Notes: a model not told the origin generated them from the sequence alone. A stretch of 64,000 bases of DNA from Fulvia fulva (GCF_020509005.1 NC_063015.1:496001-560000); one strand, 5' to 3'. Shown: positions 31,917 through 42,100, counted from the first letter of the stretch. Made by a program: numbers and translations.

Positions 31917-33644
31917 TCATGCCGTGCCATACGTCTCGTGTCCGTGCGGCCTGTTCACTTGTGTGCCATTTGCACCTGGCATGAGCACTTCTCTGGCTTC
32001 ATCCGCCTCTTCCTTGATCTTGTCTTCTTGCAGAGTGATACTCTTTCGCCACACGTACCCAACGAGCGCGATGCCGACGACGAAGGCCACAGTCAGTAGG
32101 ATGATGTTGGTCGGGATCGGATTGTTGTGGAACGCTTTGTGCGTGAGCGCATCCAGGCCTGCTTGCGCGAAGTTGAAGAGTCCAGCAACACAGATGATGA
32201 GGCCGTAGACCTTGCCAAATGTGACGAAGCCAAACACTTTGGCGCTGTAGTCGGACACCGCGGTGTAGTAGAATGGTCGGTAGATGACGAAGAGGATGAT
32301 GTTCATGTAAGATGCCCACATCTCGGGTATGACACCGAATATGCCGATAGCGGTAGCGACGGATACCAGCAGTACAAGCACGAAGGGCGTGCTCGTATGG
32401 TCCAAGACAAGCCCGATGAAAGGTACTGCGATGACTCCACCAAGAGGTAGTGCAACATCGAAGAACTCGTTCACTTGCTTCGCCTTGTGCACAGACCCTA
32501 GCATATCGGTGTACTGAGTCCTGATGGTGGCCACAAAGTAGTTGATCCGCAACATCTGCACCATAGTGAAAATGGTGATCAAGACCCACCACGGACTGAG
32601 AATCTGCTGAGTCGCCGTCTTCCCATGCATCGCACCCCAAACACCACTCTTCTTGACCTTTTCCTCTTCTTGCTGAACGTGCTGATCTGCCTTTTTCGAG
32701 CCCAACAACTCTGAGATCTCGGAAACAACACTCTCCCGATGTTCCCGGCGAGCATTCTGGAGTCCCCGTCGCTGCACCTCATCCTGGATGTCCTCGTCGG
32801 AATCGTGCACATCCTGCGCGTCATCTTCAGCTTGCTTGACAAGTTCGCCAACGCTCTTGTAGGATTTTGCGGGCATGATGAAGATCTGCATGACGAGGAT
32901 GAAGGCTGGGACGATGAGGTAGAGTAGGAAGAACTTCCGGATCGTAAAGGAGCCGCTCGTGCCTTGGTAGATGAGGCGGTATACCAGGAAGACGGCACTG
33001 CTAGTATCGAAGGCTCCAGTCAGTAAGGCGAGGATGAGGCCTGAGTGCTTCGGGAAGGTGTTGCTCAGCTGAAAGGATGAGATGAAGACGAATGGTCCGC
33101 CGAGCGCGAGGAAGAGGTAGCCGGGTATGTAGGCATCGCCAGGAATCTGTGCAGCGAACGCAAGAAGCAGTGCACCTACGAAGAGGAATACACAGCCAAT
33201 GATGCTCGCGACTCGAGGTCCATATCTGTCCAGCACCGTCCCTACCGGTAAAGCGCATACGTTCGTGCTGACTGCCGCAATGGCGAACATGAGGTTGAGT
33301 CGTAGCTCTTGCTCGTAGCAGACGTAGACATTGTCTTCCAGCTCGTGTTTTGTGCATTTGTCCTTGTAGACGCCCTCTTCGATCAGGACCGGCTTGATCG
33401 CAGCAAAGCCGAACACTACCCCAGCCGCGAACAAGCAGTATACCGAAGCGATCGCGACTTGTGCTATCCTCTTGCCCTTGCTGACCTCGAATGCTCCTAC
33501 TGGCGGATCGTGATGCACGACTTCGGGCGTCCATTCTCCAAGCGGGTTGAAGGAAAGCTTTCGTCGTTCAGATCCAGACGGTGACTGCGTCCGCGAGGCT
33601 CGTTCGAAAGCCTCCATCGAGGAGCGACGTTCGTACATGGCCAT
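31917..33644 (-). CDS. fmp42: Major facilitator superfamily transporter, FMP42-like
   Basis: A single exon, 575 aa. After a ~60-residue cytosolic N terminus, the first membrane helix (IAQVAIASVYCLFAAGVVFG) leads into FAAIKPVLIEEGVY, a signature of the Fmp42 branch related to SLC43. A luminal/extracellular loop with paired Cys (DKCTKHE, VYVCYEQ) precedes LNLMFAIAAVSTNV and the MFS loop GTVLDRYGPRV. About 12 hydrophobic segments are visible, with a long charged central loop (residues ~270-330) between the two bundles. Yeast Fmp42 was found in mitochondrial preparations but its substrate is unsettled; an amino-acid or related solute is only a guess. Length and architecture are normal. Confidence 0.85.
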   Translation of the reverse strand: MAMYERRSSMEAFERASRTQSPSGSERRKLSFNPLGEWTPEVVHHDPPVGAFEVSKGKRIAQVAIASVYCLFAAGVVFGFAAIKPVLIEEGVYKDKCTKHELEDNVYVCYEQELRLNLMFAIAAVSTNVCALPVGTVLDRYGPRVASIIGCVFLFVGALLLAFAAQIPGDAYIPGYLFLALGGPFVFISSFQLSNTFPKHSGLILALLTGAFDTSSAVFLVYRLIYQGTSGSFTIRKFFLLYLIVPAFILVMQIFIMPAKSYKSVGELVKQAEDDAQDVHDSDEDIQDEVQRRGLQNARREHRESVVSEISELLGSKKADQHVQQEEEKVKKSGVWGAMHGKTATQQILSPWWVLITIFTMVQMLRINYFVATIRTQYTDMLGSVHKAKQVNEFFDVALPLGGVIAVPFIGLVLDHTSTPFVLVLLVSVATAIGIFGVIPEMWASYMNIILFVIYRPFYYTAVSDYSAKVFGFVTFGKVYGLIICVAGLFNFAQAGLDALTHKAFHNNPIPTNIILLTVAFVVGIALVGYVWRKSITLQEDKIKEEADEAREVLMPGANGTQVNRPHGHETYGTA

Positions 33645-35073
33645 CCTGTAGAGCGATGGGAGCTCGAAAGCTCTGAGGGACCGGTGTCAGATTTCAATCC
33701 GCTCCTCGTGATCAGTCGTGACCCCGCTGGTGATGTCTCGGGCTATCAGATGATGCAACCACTAGCTCTGGTGGGTGGTACGGTATTCCTCCCGGGACAG
33801 GCTGTGGTGTTGATACGGCTGTGAATGATGCTGTCGATATTGGGAACGCTGGGATAGCAGTACAGATCTGTGCAGGAGAGACAGCGAATAGTGGAAGAGC
33901 AATGGAAGCGATGCAGCGATAGCAGAGGAAATTGTGCTTCCCTGTTGCCCACATGCGATAAGAACTCGCTTGCCTACCTGTTCCGACTGTGGCTGGACGC
34001 GCTGCTGACCTCGTCCGTGGTCTAGGCGCAGATCGATCCATGCGAGAGGACCTTGCAGGCGCAGAAAAACTGTGGTGGTGGAGATGTGGATGAAGAGTTT
34101 GCGATGGGAAAGAGGATGCTTTCGTGACTCCCCGGACGCACGACTTCGAGTTCGCGACTTCTTCTGCACTCAGGATCATCCGCATATCATCGACCTCTCC
34201 AGAGTATGCCGGAGTCGTCGATGGCTGGCTTAGGATATGATGTTTACCAACGACCGGAATTCGGCATTCACGGCTCACACAGGAGAGCCACCACGGCGCA
34301 GTACCCTCACACTAAGCACGACAGGCTGCTTATGGATGGGTGTAAGAGGTGCACATATATACCGCGTAGTCTGTCAAATCGTGACAAGATGTCGTGAGCA
34401 TGATTGAGGATGTGTCACTCATGGACACAAAACGTTGGAAAATACCACTGCATGGTGATGGTACTACAGCTGGAAACACCGCATACGCCTTGGAAGGGAC
34501 CAGGAACTCAGCACTATGCAGTCCCACGCGAGACTGATGTCTGCCACCCGCGGCTGCATCTTCCCTGGAGTCACACTCAGTAGAGATGTCTGACGTTGCA
34601 GCAGCACTTTTTATATGCCATGGCATCGTAGGCACGGTGGTACTGCTGTGCTACTCAGGAGAGTGATGTACTGATTGAGCGCCAGGCTCCATCTTGGCGC
34701 GAGATGCACCCTATTCATGGGATATCCTGCATGCTGCTTTCGGATTGGAGGCAAGCCGAGTGCTCTGTCAGCCGTGGCCACGCAGTTCGGCAGAGATGAT
34801 TAGTCGATGTACCATGAATCAGGCCTCCGAGCGTTCGCTGAGGGCCAGTGATGATCCAGTCACTGTACACGGCCGCGACACTGACCGTCGAGATGATGTC
34901 CATACCCACAGGTCGGACCAATCTGTCGATTGTGCCACGCCTTCGAAGACGCACACGCTCAGATCTTCTAACGTAAGTACGAACCTATGTCTAGCATGTT
35001 CTTATTCACCTCCCACGATCTTTCTCTCGTCGTCCAGCCCAGCACAACCTCAATCTGTTTCCAGACATTCAAC
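33645..35073. other. Gene-poor stretch, 1.4 kb
   Basis: The longest frame (33712-34278, minus) is His/Ser/Pro/Arg-rich with no motif and is not called. No RNA gene or clear repeat was seen. Confidence 0.4.
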
Positions 35074-35283
35074 ATGACGACCTGCCAAACCACGATCATT
35101 ATCGCTTCCTTTGGTATGGCACTTTGTCTTGCGCCACCTTGGGATGTCTCGCAGTCACAGACTGGGAAGAGAAGCAGTTGTGCCAGCTTAGGCAGCGTCT
35201 TCTACAATTCAAATATATGCTGCATTGGGGGAGGGAGGCCTCATCATTGGGTCAACCCGAGCAAGGAGGTGGCCCAGATGTGA
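35074..35283 (+). CDS. Candidate small secreted protein
   Basis: A 69-residue frame starting at ATG 35074. The first 20 residues (MTTCQTTIIIASFGMALCLA) make a plausible signal peptide. The remainder has a dibasic KR site followed by CASLGSVFYNSNICC, so the mature part would have three Cys after KR. It could be unspliced, or a GTATGG donor inside the leader could start an intron; I could not choose. No relative is recognised elsewhere in the window. An upstream in-frame ATG (34987) would bury the leader. Confidence 0.35.
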   Translation: MTTCQTTIIIASFGMALCLAPPWDVSQSQTGKRSSCASLGSVFYNSNICCIGGGRPHHWVNPSKEVAQM

Positions 35284-37018
35284 AGTTGGTAGGTCAATAC
35301 AATGGCTGATACCACTTCGTGAATCTTCCAAGATGACTTTGGCATTATCATGACTCGAGGACATAAGGAGGACTTAACCTTCAGCGAAATTGGTAGCCGG
35401 TCCATGTACTCCGGGCTCATTGCGAGTACATGCCAGATCAGCTCCACGCCATAACGTCTGGAAGATTCATTGCCTTGATACCTGGAGAGGTGCGTGATCA
35501 CGGTAGCTCAACGCCTAGTCAGCTCCCTCGTGTGTTCACGGACATTCTGCTCCCAGGTAGAACACAAAGAAAAAGCTACACCACGCTACAGCACATGTCG
35601 ACCTCAAGCAGCACTTAACATACTCACAGCAAGACATATACATATTAGCACAAGTCACAGTGGTCGTCGTGAAGTCCGCAGAGATGGACAAAAGGATATC
35701 AAAGCCTTGACTGTCACATGCGTTGAACTTGGAGGGTGAAGTCCGACAAAATGGCAAAAAAAGAAAGCCTCAAGCTTATGTTGATGAGGGTCTGGCAGAT
35801 GTTAGAACAACGCCATCAACGGATTAACGCTTTGGAGAGTACTCACGGGACTCGAACCCACTGGAAGATAATCAGTCACCGAACACTTGATTGAGAATGA
35901 TAATCAATGGAATCAATGCTTACCGCGGTTTTACCCTTCGAAAGGCATTAATTGTGATCAGGAGAACACAGTTTGCAGTGACTACACACCACTAGTAGAA
36001 CCAAATCGGCACAGTTTTCACTGCCTGAAACTCTGGATAGACATTAGCATTGCCAGTGACTTGAAGCCAGAAGCATCAACTTACAGCGCCATAACCACTC
36101 GGCCTGCAAGAACAGTTAGAAAACTGCTCACGGCGATGGATGGTGAGATGAACTCACCACCTCACCCAGGACTACAACTGGATCCACGGTTGAACCGTCA
36201 TAGTAGGCGTATTGTTGGGAACGCCGCAATCATGGCTAGATATGTAGCTCACAATTCATGCTTCCATTGTGTGCCGAGCTTTGCATGGTAGCTTCATGTG
36301 GGCCCATGAGCTTGTTCATCGGCCGTAATCGTGCCGCTGCCTTGGTTCCTACTCGATATGGGTATGAAGATGTAGCTCTGTCATCAGCGATAGGCTTGAT
36401 GTATGTCCGATGCATATTGAACGCAGTACGAGCACATGAAAGAGGCAAGTCCTTCACTTACACCTTCTGCCAAGATGTGACAACGGGATGGGCCGCAGCC
36501 AATGATCTTTAGCCCAAGACTTCGCCGGCTTCGCTACGAAACACCTTGGCAGCTTCTCCCACATCATCAGCACACCAACAACAGCTCTGCCCACGCTAAG
36601 ATGCAACATGCGATGACGATAGTGGCCGCCACCAACACCGAGGTTGCAGATCGACACCTCAATAGGGATCAGATAAGATCATCTCGCATGCCGTGATGAG
36701 GACTGCAACCAATTGCTGGTGGCGACCTTGGGGGGAGTCCTTCCAGACTGACAAGCAGATGTCCATCGCACGCTACCATACTGCTCTGGTTTTCAGATCG
36801 GCTTTGTTGTCACACATGTATGGTCAGCAGTCTCGCGACTGCATGCATTCCCACGCTTGGCCTTGCTCATCGTCAGCGCGCCGGTGCTGATCTTCAATCT
36901 TCGATCTTGTACATATCGCAACCATAATCCCTTCGCGAAGAATACGGTAGGTTCTATCTTCTCATCACATCGCACACACCTTAAGATCGTACGTTCTGGA
37001 AACATCACACAACGCACA
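35284..37018. other. Gene-poor stretch, 1.7 kb
   Basis: Only short frames occur on either strand. A tRNA T-arm-like string occurs near 35848-35865 (minus) but no matching acceptor half was found. Confidence 0.4.
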
Positions 37019-37322
37019 ATGCGCTCAGTCACCTTCACTCTTCTAGCAGCTCTTGCAGCATTCGGTATGAACACCATCTTTAACCACATCACAGTGTACT
37101 CATCTAACGTGACTACCAGCCGTGGCTGCTCCAGCCGCTGAGCCAGAAGCACAAGTTGGGTGCCCTCCAGCACTACCGGGATGTGCACCACCTCCGCCGC
37201 CAACGAAGCGTATGCCTGAGCCGGCTCCAGAGCCTGTGGTTAAGAAGCGAGTAGCACAAGTCATTGGAAGTCCTCCGGCACAGCCTGGATGCCCACCTGT
37301 CATTCCGCCGGGCAGGCAGTAG
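37019..37322 (+). CDS. Secreted Pro/Cys-rich precursor with kexin-type sites
   Basis: Exon 1 is 37019-37064 and exon 2 is 37120-37322; the 55-nt intron (GTATGA donor, CTAAC branch-like, CCAG acceptor) falls inside the leader and the joined product is 82 aa. The leader is MRSVTFTLLAALAAFAVAA. The mature part has two related Cys/Pro blocks, VGCPPALPGCAPP and AQPGCPPVIPPG, separated by PTKR and VVKKR, which look like Kex2 cleavage sites. This layout resembles precursors that release short peptides (pheromone-like or RiPP-like), but neither block matches the ascomycete alpha-pheromone pattern (no Trp). Splicing is well supported: the unspliced frame stops at once. Confidence 0.65.
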
Positions 37323-37959
37323 ATCTTGATCAGACGGAGTCGGCTCCGAGGCTATGTAGAGCAGAGAGGCATGCCGGTCGGGCAAAGGTTCAGTAACCGC
37401 ACCTCGAGACATGGACGATACATGCATCTGAATGCTTCTCGTGCTGTTCTGGTTTGTTCCGACTTCTTTGTGGTCTGAGAGAGTGGTCTTTCTTGTCTCC
37501 ATAATGATGTGCCTCAGGCAGCTAGTGTTGAGGTAGCGTGCCAGCAAAAGTCATGGGATGCCGACAACGTGGTCATCTTGAGACTTGAGTCGATCATTTC
37601 TGCTCATTATACTGATAGATAGCGATCATCAAATGATGGTGGTATCACATCTTTGAGTTCTTTGACGATGAGGTCGTTGTCGACAACGTCTGCTCAGATA
37701 CACACATTCCAGGAAAACCCGGCCATTACACACACAGATCTGCCTCGCTCGGTCAGACAGAACATTCAAAACAGTCCAAAACATTCGAACATCACGTAAG
37801 GCTTACCAAGCCCACTCGAGAGCAAGTCACAACGATAGCGAAGGCAAAGGACCGTCTCGAATTCCTTAGCCGTGACCATAACGCACCCGCTGCCTGCATC
37901 CTCGATCGCTTCCACGACACAGGGATCGCACGACGAACAAGCAAGTACAACACGAGAGC
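37323..37959. other. Intergenic, no gene seen
   Basis: This lies between the peptide precursor and the minus-strand tRNA-like gene. Nothing was supported. Confidence 0.4.
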
Positions 37960-37964
37960 AAAAA
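37960..37964 (-). terminator. Pol III T-run after tRNA-like gene 2
   Basis: Five T residues on the minus strand, 10 nt past the end of the tRNA-like gene at 37974-38128. Confidence 0.5.
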
Positions 37965-37973
37965 TCAAATGAC

Positions 37974-38128
37974 CGACCCCACTGCGACTCGAACGCAGGT
38001 CCTCTGACCACAGTCCCAGCGAGGGGAAGTGCAATAAACGGAGTGAGCCTGAACTCGCAGGTTGCCGGTACAAACCAGCAGCCTCTCCTCATATGTGCCA
38101 GATGTGCTGACCGCTGCACCATGGGACC
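37974..38128 (-). tRNA. tRNA-like gene 2 with ~80-nt intron
   Basis: It reads 5' from 38128. The acceptor GGTCCCA pairs with 3' TGGGGTC (two G-T wobbles), discriminator G. The D-arm is GTGC/GCAC around AGCGGTCA, and the anticodon stem TCTGG pairs with TCAGA across a long insertion. The variable loop is GGAC, and the T-arm CTGCG-TTCGAGT-CGCAG is perfect. A and B box sequences and a downstream T-run support Pol III transcription. The anticodon cannot be assigned: with a standard 37/38 intron the loop would read C-A-CAT-A, lacking U33. It may be a tRNA with a non-standard intron, or a tRNA-derived or pseudo-tRNA gene. It is similar to the copy at 38354-38514. Confidence 0.5.
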
Positions 38129-38353
38129 ACGTTGTGTTGGAAGATACTAGCGAGGCTGTTATGTACTTCCATATCATATGGCGCTGGACGCAAGGCAAGG
38201 ACGACTGTCGGATATGGTTGATCACAAGCCGACGCACGGGCCACGATGGAGGACATGCGAAGATGCAACTGTCAACGACTTCAATACCATCAGACAGGGT
38301 TGGTAAAGGTACATACATGCATTCTGTGCTTGATCCGCCGTCACGAAACGAAA

Positions 38354-38514
38354 GGCCCTGTAGTGCAGCGGTAGCATACCTGACACATGTGAGATTAGTG
38401 CATACAAGCAAATGCCTCCGGGCATTTTCTTCTATCCACGAAACAATCCCATCACTCCCTCGATTAGCGACGGACTGTGCTCAGGAGACCTGCGTTCGAA
38501 TCGCAGCGGGGCCG
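38354..38514 (+). tRNA. tRNA-like gene 1 with ~88-nt intron
   Basis: The acceptor GGCCCTG pairs with CGGGGCC at the 3' end (one wobble), discriminator G. The D-arm is GTGC/GCAT around AGCGGTA, and the anticodon stem CCTGA pairs with TCAGG across an insertion of ~88 nt. The variable loop is AGAC, and the T-arm CTGCG-TTCGAAT-CGCAG is perfect. The insertion begins CACATGTGAG and ends GGACTGTG, like copy 2 (CACATATGAG ... GGACTGTG). If the intron sat at 37/38 the loop would be C-A-CAT-G, again without U33, so the identity is unresolved; a GTG (His) reading at the 3' edge is another option. A TTTT run follows 10 nt downstream. Confidence 0.5.
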
Positions 38515-38518
38515 TATA

Positions 38519-38556
38519 CATTCTTTTAGCCGTCGGACATTCTTTTAGCCGTCGGA
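38519..38556 (+). repeat. 19-bp perfect tandem duplication with Pol III T-run
   Basis: CATTCTTTTAGCCGTCGGA occurs twice without a gap (38519-38537 and 38538-38556) right after tRNA-like gene 1. Each unit contains a TTTT that could stop Pol III. Confidence 0.7.
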
Positions 38557-38574
38557 AGGGTCTTCCTTCTCGAT

Positions 38575-39493
38575 CTAGGTCATGCTGATGTCCGGAGCCT
38601 CAAGGAACTCAAACAGCGGCTTCGTCTCCTTCTCGTGATGCTCATTAAACACTCTCACACCATCTCCACCCTCCATATCATCACACAGATCGAACCAGCT
38701 TCCTTCCGGATTGACCTCCACTGCCCGTCCACTGATCTCCTCGTTGCAGCACATCCGCATAAGACACTCTACACAATCCGAAATCTCCGCCAACTTGAAT
38801 CCATTCGCATCCACGATCGGGTGCAGTCCAGCAGTCATAGGACTTCTCACGATATGTGGAGCCAGCAGATTCGTTCTGAGCAGTTTCTCAAACTACGGCG
38901 TGGCGCGGAGAGCTTTCCACATGCCGCGTACACCCCACTTGGAGGCTGCGTAGCCTGTGAAGCCCGGAGAGGCGTAGTAGGCGATGTTTGAGGCGATCAA
39001 GATTAGGACATTGTCGGCTCCCGGTGCGGGTGGGTTCTGCTGCCAGTAGTGGGCTGCGAGGGTTGCTGTGTACATTGCTCCTACGAGATCAACGTTGATC
39101 ATGGCGAGTTGAAAGCTTGGTGGTTGAGGGTCTTCTGAAGTGGTCGGGGTCGTGAAGGGAGCGTCTTGGAGCATGTTGGCGCCTGCTATGCCGGCACAGG
39201 CGATTACGATGTCGATGTTGTTGGTGAGAGAGACCTGAAGTGCGTGCTTGAACGCCGACAGTTGGGACGCCCAGCTCGTCACGTCCATATGTACAAAGTC
39301 GACACTGTTCGTAGTCAGTAGTGCTATTCCACGCTGTGACATCGATACAGACATACTCGTGGCCCTCTGCGGCCAGCGCTTTTGCATACTGATCGCCAGC
39401 GACGGCATTCAAGTCCGCGATTGTGACTTGTATCCCAGCTTCTGCCAGTGACTTGACCACACCTGCGCCAATGCCTGAAGCACCACCAGTGGG
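38575..39493 (-). pseudogene. Short-chain dehydrogenase/reductase with in-frame stop
   Basis: The exon starting at 39493 (after a CAG acceptor) carries the NAD(P) motif TGGASGIGAG and continues VVKSLAEAGIQVTIADL to 39357. A 52-nt intron (GTATGT donor, CTGAC branch, CAG acceptor) leads to the next exon at 39304, with DFVHMDVTSWASQ, IDIVIACAGIAG and the active-site block GYAASKWGVRGMWKALRAT. A TAG at 38895-38893 then interrupts, but the same frame resumes at once with RTNLLAPHIVRSPM and runs to 38575. A 21-nt GT...AG around the stop is too short for an intron. The first exon is unresolved; GCATATG|GTAGGC near 39567 may be its end. It is probably a recently inactivated cytosolic SDR of the prostaglandin-dehydrogenase-like type. 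Confidence 0.7.
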
Positions 39494-39753
39494 CTGTGGT
39501 CAGTAAGGTGGGCAGTCGAAAAGAGAGGAGATGACGCGAGAGGGCGTACATGAATCACTTCTTGCCTACCATATGCGCCCAGTATGCAAGCCCAGCCTGT
39601 GGTCAGTAGGTTGCAGCTCGATAAGCAGCTTGTCCGAAGCTGGCAAGTGCAGAACGCGCCTGCTGGCCTTGGAGGTGACATGCGTCTCCGGACTGCATCG
39701 AGAGAGCCGTATTATTCGCATAGCTGACAGGATCGACCAGATGTCACAGCAGA

Positions 39754-39945
39754 TCATCGCCGACTGATCACGTTGACAGCGAGACGGCCATCCCGGACAA
39801 GTCGTTGCAGGTAGGCGGCTGCATGATCGCGATGGAGCTGAAGATTGTCGATTTGTGAGTGAAAGATGGAGGACGATAAGAGGGAACTCCTCGTCGGCGG
39901 ATTCCTCGGCAAGCCTGGCTCCACTGAATATTGATTGATGCTCAT
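39754..39945 (-). CDS. Short hypothetical frame divergent from the PHD gene
   Basis: A 63-residue frame from ATG 39945, about 100 bp from the PHD-finger gene start on the other strand. It ends AAAYLQRLVRDGRLAVNVI and looks coding by composition only. It may be the first exon of a longer gene (a GTGATC lies near its end). No family is recognised. Confidence 0.25.
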   Translation of the reverse strand: MSINQYSVEPGLPRNPPTRSSLLSSSIFHSQIDNLQLHRDHAAAYLQRLVRDGRLAVNVISRR

Positions 39946-40048
39946 CAATGTACGACTGACCCCAAAACGCGCTACATCATCGACGCGCTCGCGTCTTCTC
40001 TCTGTTTCTTAACAATGCACAGCAACATCCATTCACCCACCACCAGCC

Positions 40049-42100
40049 ATGCCGCCGAAACGAGGATCGCGACCACTAGCAGAGACTCAGCCGGCTGACA
40101 CAAAACACTCCATCTCCAAGAACAACACCACGCCGAGAAAGCCACTTCAGTCCATCAGCAACAACCAGCAACGAACAGCACCTCCACCTGCGAAGAAGCG
40201 CAAGTCGAACGGTGGCATAGAGATACATGTCGATGAAGCGCCTCTAAACATGTTCCCGACTCCGCCGGCATCACAACCTGCTGTCAAACCCCGAGTCGAG
40301 CGGACAGTGAGAGGTCTCCCACGATATATGCTTGATGTAACTGCTATCTCGCTGGAAGAAGGCCTCTACTCGCAAGCCATAGCATTGCAGTCGAGATTGC
40401 TGGAGACTGGTCTGGAAACGAACGCGGTCTCACGCGTACCGCCACCACAACATCTCGCACTCGAGTCCACATTGACGGTGCACCCCACCTTCAACACGAA
40501 GACCATCAAGTCAGAGAACAAGGCTGCCTCGAATGATGCCGTGAGGTATTTGCGGCAACTAAGCAGGACCACGAATCCAGAGGACGTCGACTTGAAGAAT
40601 GCCTTTCACTTCACCAAAGGACGAGCGCAAAGCGAGCGATCGAAACGATCACGAACTCGGAATTCAGATGTCGCAAGTGATGATGAAGGGGAAAGACCTG
40701 GGCAGATAAGGAGCAAGTATGCAGAAGCACAATCTCTCTGGAACAACGCCGAAGATTTCTGGGCAGTAGTAGGCTGGGCATTCAACTGCAGTGTCAAGCA
40801 CAAAGCAAGATGGGAAAGGTGGAAAGTTTGGCTTGACCAAATGCTGGATGTGTTGCAGAAAGATCTGGAGGCGCATGTAGCTTCGAAGGAAAAGCAAGAC
40901 GTGGACTTCTCGGAGACAATGCTGGGCCAATACTTGTCCACGATTGGACATGGACGCAACAACCAAAGAAAGATCATGCGAGCTGTAATGGCTGATGGCA
41001 GCAAGACGAGCATGAACATGTTTCCTGAAATCTGGAGAGCCGAGCCAAAGCCGCCCAAGAAGCAAAAAGAGGAGCCCGCTGCGAAGCGTCAAAAGCTGGA
41101 CATCGACAACAGTCAGTATGGCGATTACTTTGACAGCGACTCGGATGCCCCTGGCAGCGAAGAAGGGAAGATACGGAGATCGAGATCCGCAACAGCACCT
41201 TTGACCAAGAGTCGCAAGTCTGAGGTTGGCTCTGGCGATGAAGAGGATGCAGAAGATAGCGAGGATGAGTTGTCGGAGCAGCAAAGCAGCGGACACACCA
41301 TCGAAGCATTCGGCGGACAGGAGTCGATACGGTTGCGACAGAGATTCCTGACAGTACTCACACGGTTTGCTTCCGTGGCGCCAGCACTCCTCGTGGACGC
41401 TTCGGAGCTGTTCTCCATCTTCACCGAGTTCATTCGGCCGCTATCGCTACCTGTTTTCCAGCAATTCGTTCTGCCGATCAAGCCATTCTTGGCCTCGAAT
41501 CTGCAAGCCACCTTCAACGAGATGCTCTTCCAGCCGCTGCTAGGGACCAATACACCGTCATATTTCATCACTAGACATGTGCTGGAGACTACATATGCTC
41601 CCCATGCTGCGATGAACACAAATGCGTCTGACAACGCCAAGGTTAGTCTGCTCACAGAGAGCCTATTACGATCTCTCTGGAAGTCAGGACTACTCGTTGG
41701 CGACCTCACAAGCCTCAGAGCCGCAATCGAGACCGGTGTCAAGGCCAGAAGCGACAAAGTCAGCTTCGATGGACGCAAGAAAAAGAACGCAAAGGTCGAC
41801 CACGACATCAAGTCCGTGCTCGAGTGCTCTGCTCAGAGAATGAAGGTCCTACTCGACCTGATCGAACCGCAAAGCACCAAGAGTGCGCAGCTGCTCACGA
41901 TCGGCTCCAGCCAAAGTGACTTCGAATTCGACTGCACTGTTTGTGGGGCTCAAGGAAGGAATTTGAACGATGGGGCCCCGCAGGTCGCTTGTGGTGTGTG
42001 TGATGTGTGGCAACATACTATGTGCCATGGCATCACCCCTGAGCTGGCAAGCGCTGAAGACTTTGACTTTGTTTGCGATAAGTGCAAGATGCCGACTTGA
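40049..42100 (+). CDS. PHD-finger nuclear protein
   Basis: A single exon, 683 aa. Residues 1-60 are basic and disordered with a clear nuclear signal (PAKKRKSN). A central region (about 150-330) includes FHFTKGRAQSERSKRSRTR, then a helical part with WNNAEDFWAVVGWAFNCS and KARWERWKVWLDQMLDVL typical of a conserved fungal family of unknown role. An acidic patch (GDEEDAEDSEDELSEQ) precedes a second helical region (residues ~420-600). The C-terminal ~50 residues are a PHD zinc finger: CTVCGAQG, then ACGVCDVWQHTMCHG, then FVCDKC, all eight ligands (Cys4-His-Cys3) present. PHD fingers usually read histone H3 tails, so it is probably a chromatin-associated regulator; its complex is not inferable. Confidence 0.82.
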   Translation: MPPKRGSRPLAETQPADTKHSISKNNTTPRKPLQSISNNQQRTAPPPAKKRKSNGGIEIHVDEAPLNMFPTPPASQPAVKPRVERTVRGLPRYMLDVTAISLEEGLYSQAIALQSRLLETGLETNAVSRVPPPQHLALESTLTVHPTFNTKTIKSENKAASNDAVRYLRQLSRTTNPEDVDLKNAFHFTKGRAQSERSKRSRTRNSDVASDDEGERPGQIRSKYAEAQSLWNNAEDFWAVVGWAFNCSVKHKARWERWKVWLDQMLDVLQKDLEAHVASKEKQDVDFSETMLGQYLSTIGHGRNNQRKIMRAVMADGSKTSMNMFPEIWRAEPKPPKKQKEEPAAKRQKLDIDNSQYGDYFDSDSDAPGSEEGKIRRSRSATAPLTKSRKSEVGSGDEEDAEDSEDELSEQQSSGHTIEAFGGQESIRLRQRFLTVLTRFASVAPALLVDASELFSIFTEFIRPLSLPVFQQFVLPIKPFLASNLQATFNEMLFQPLLGTNTPSYFITRHVLETTYAPHAAMNTNASDNAKVSLLTESLLRSLWKSGLLVGDLTSLRAAIETGVKARSDKVSFDGRKKKNAKVDHDIKSVLECSAQRMKVLLDLIEPQSTKSAQLLTIGSSQSDFEFDCTVCGAQGRNLNDGAPQVACGVCDVWQHTMCHGITPELASAEDFDFVCDKCKMPT

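Noticed and set aside
33712..34278. 188-codon minus-strand frame upstream of the MFS gene
   Set aside because: His/Ser/Pro/Arg-rich with no motif, three overlapping open frames in the same DNA, typical of chance.
35845..35900. tRNA gene on the minus strand (T-arm-like GGGTTCGAGTCCCG)
   Set aside because: The T-arm is plausible, but no 5' half with a pairing acceptor or D-arm was found upstream.
37019..37322. Classical alpha-factor pheromone gene
   Set aside because: Repeats lack the Trp-Cys...Pro-Gly-Gln-x-Cys pattern of ascomycete alpha pheromones.
38850..38900. Intron removing the SDR stop
   Set aside because: The only GT...AG around the TAG is about 21 nt, too short for splicing.
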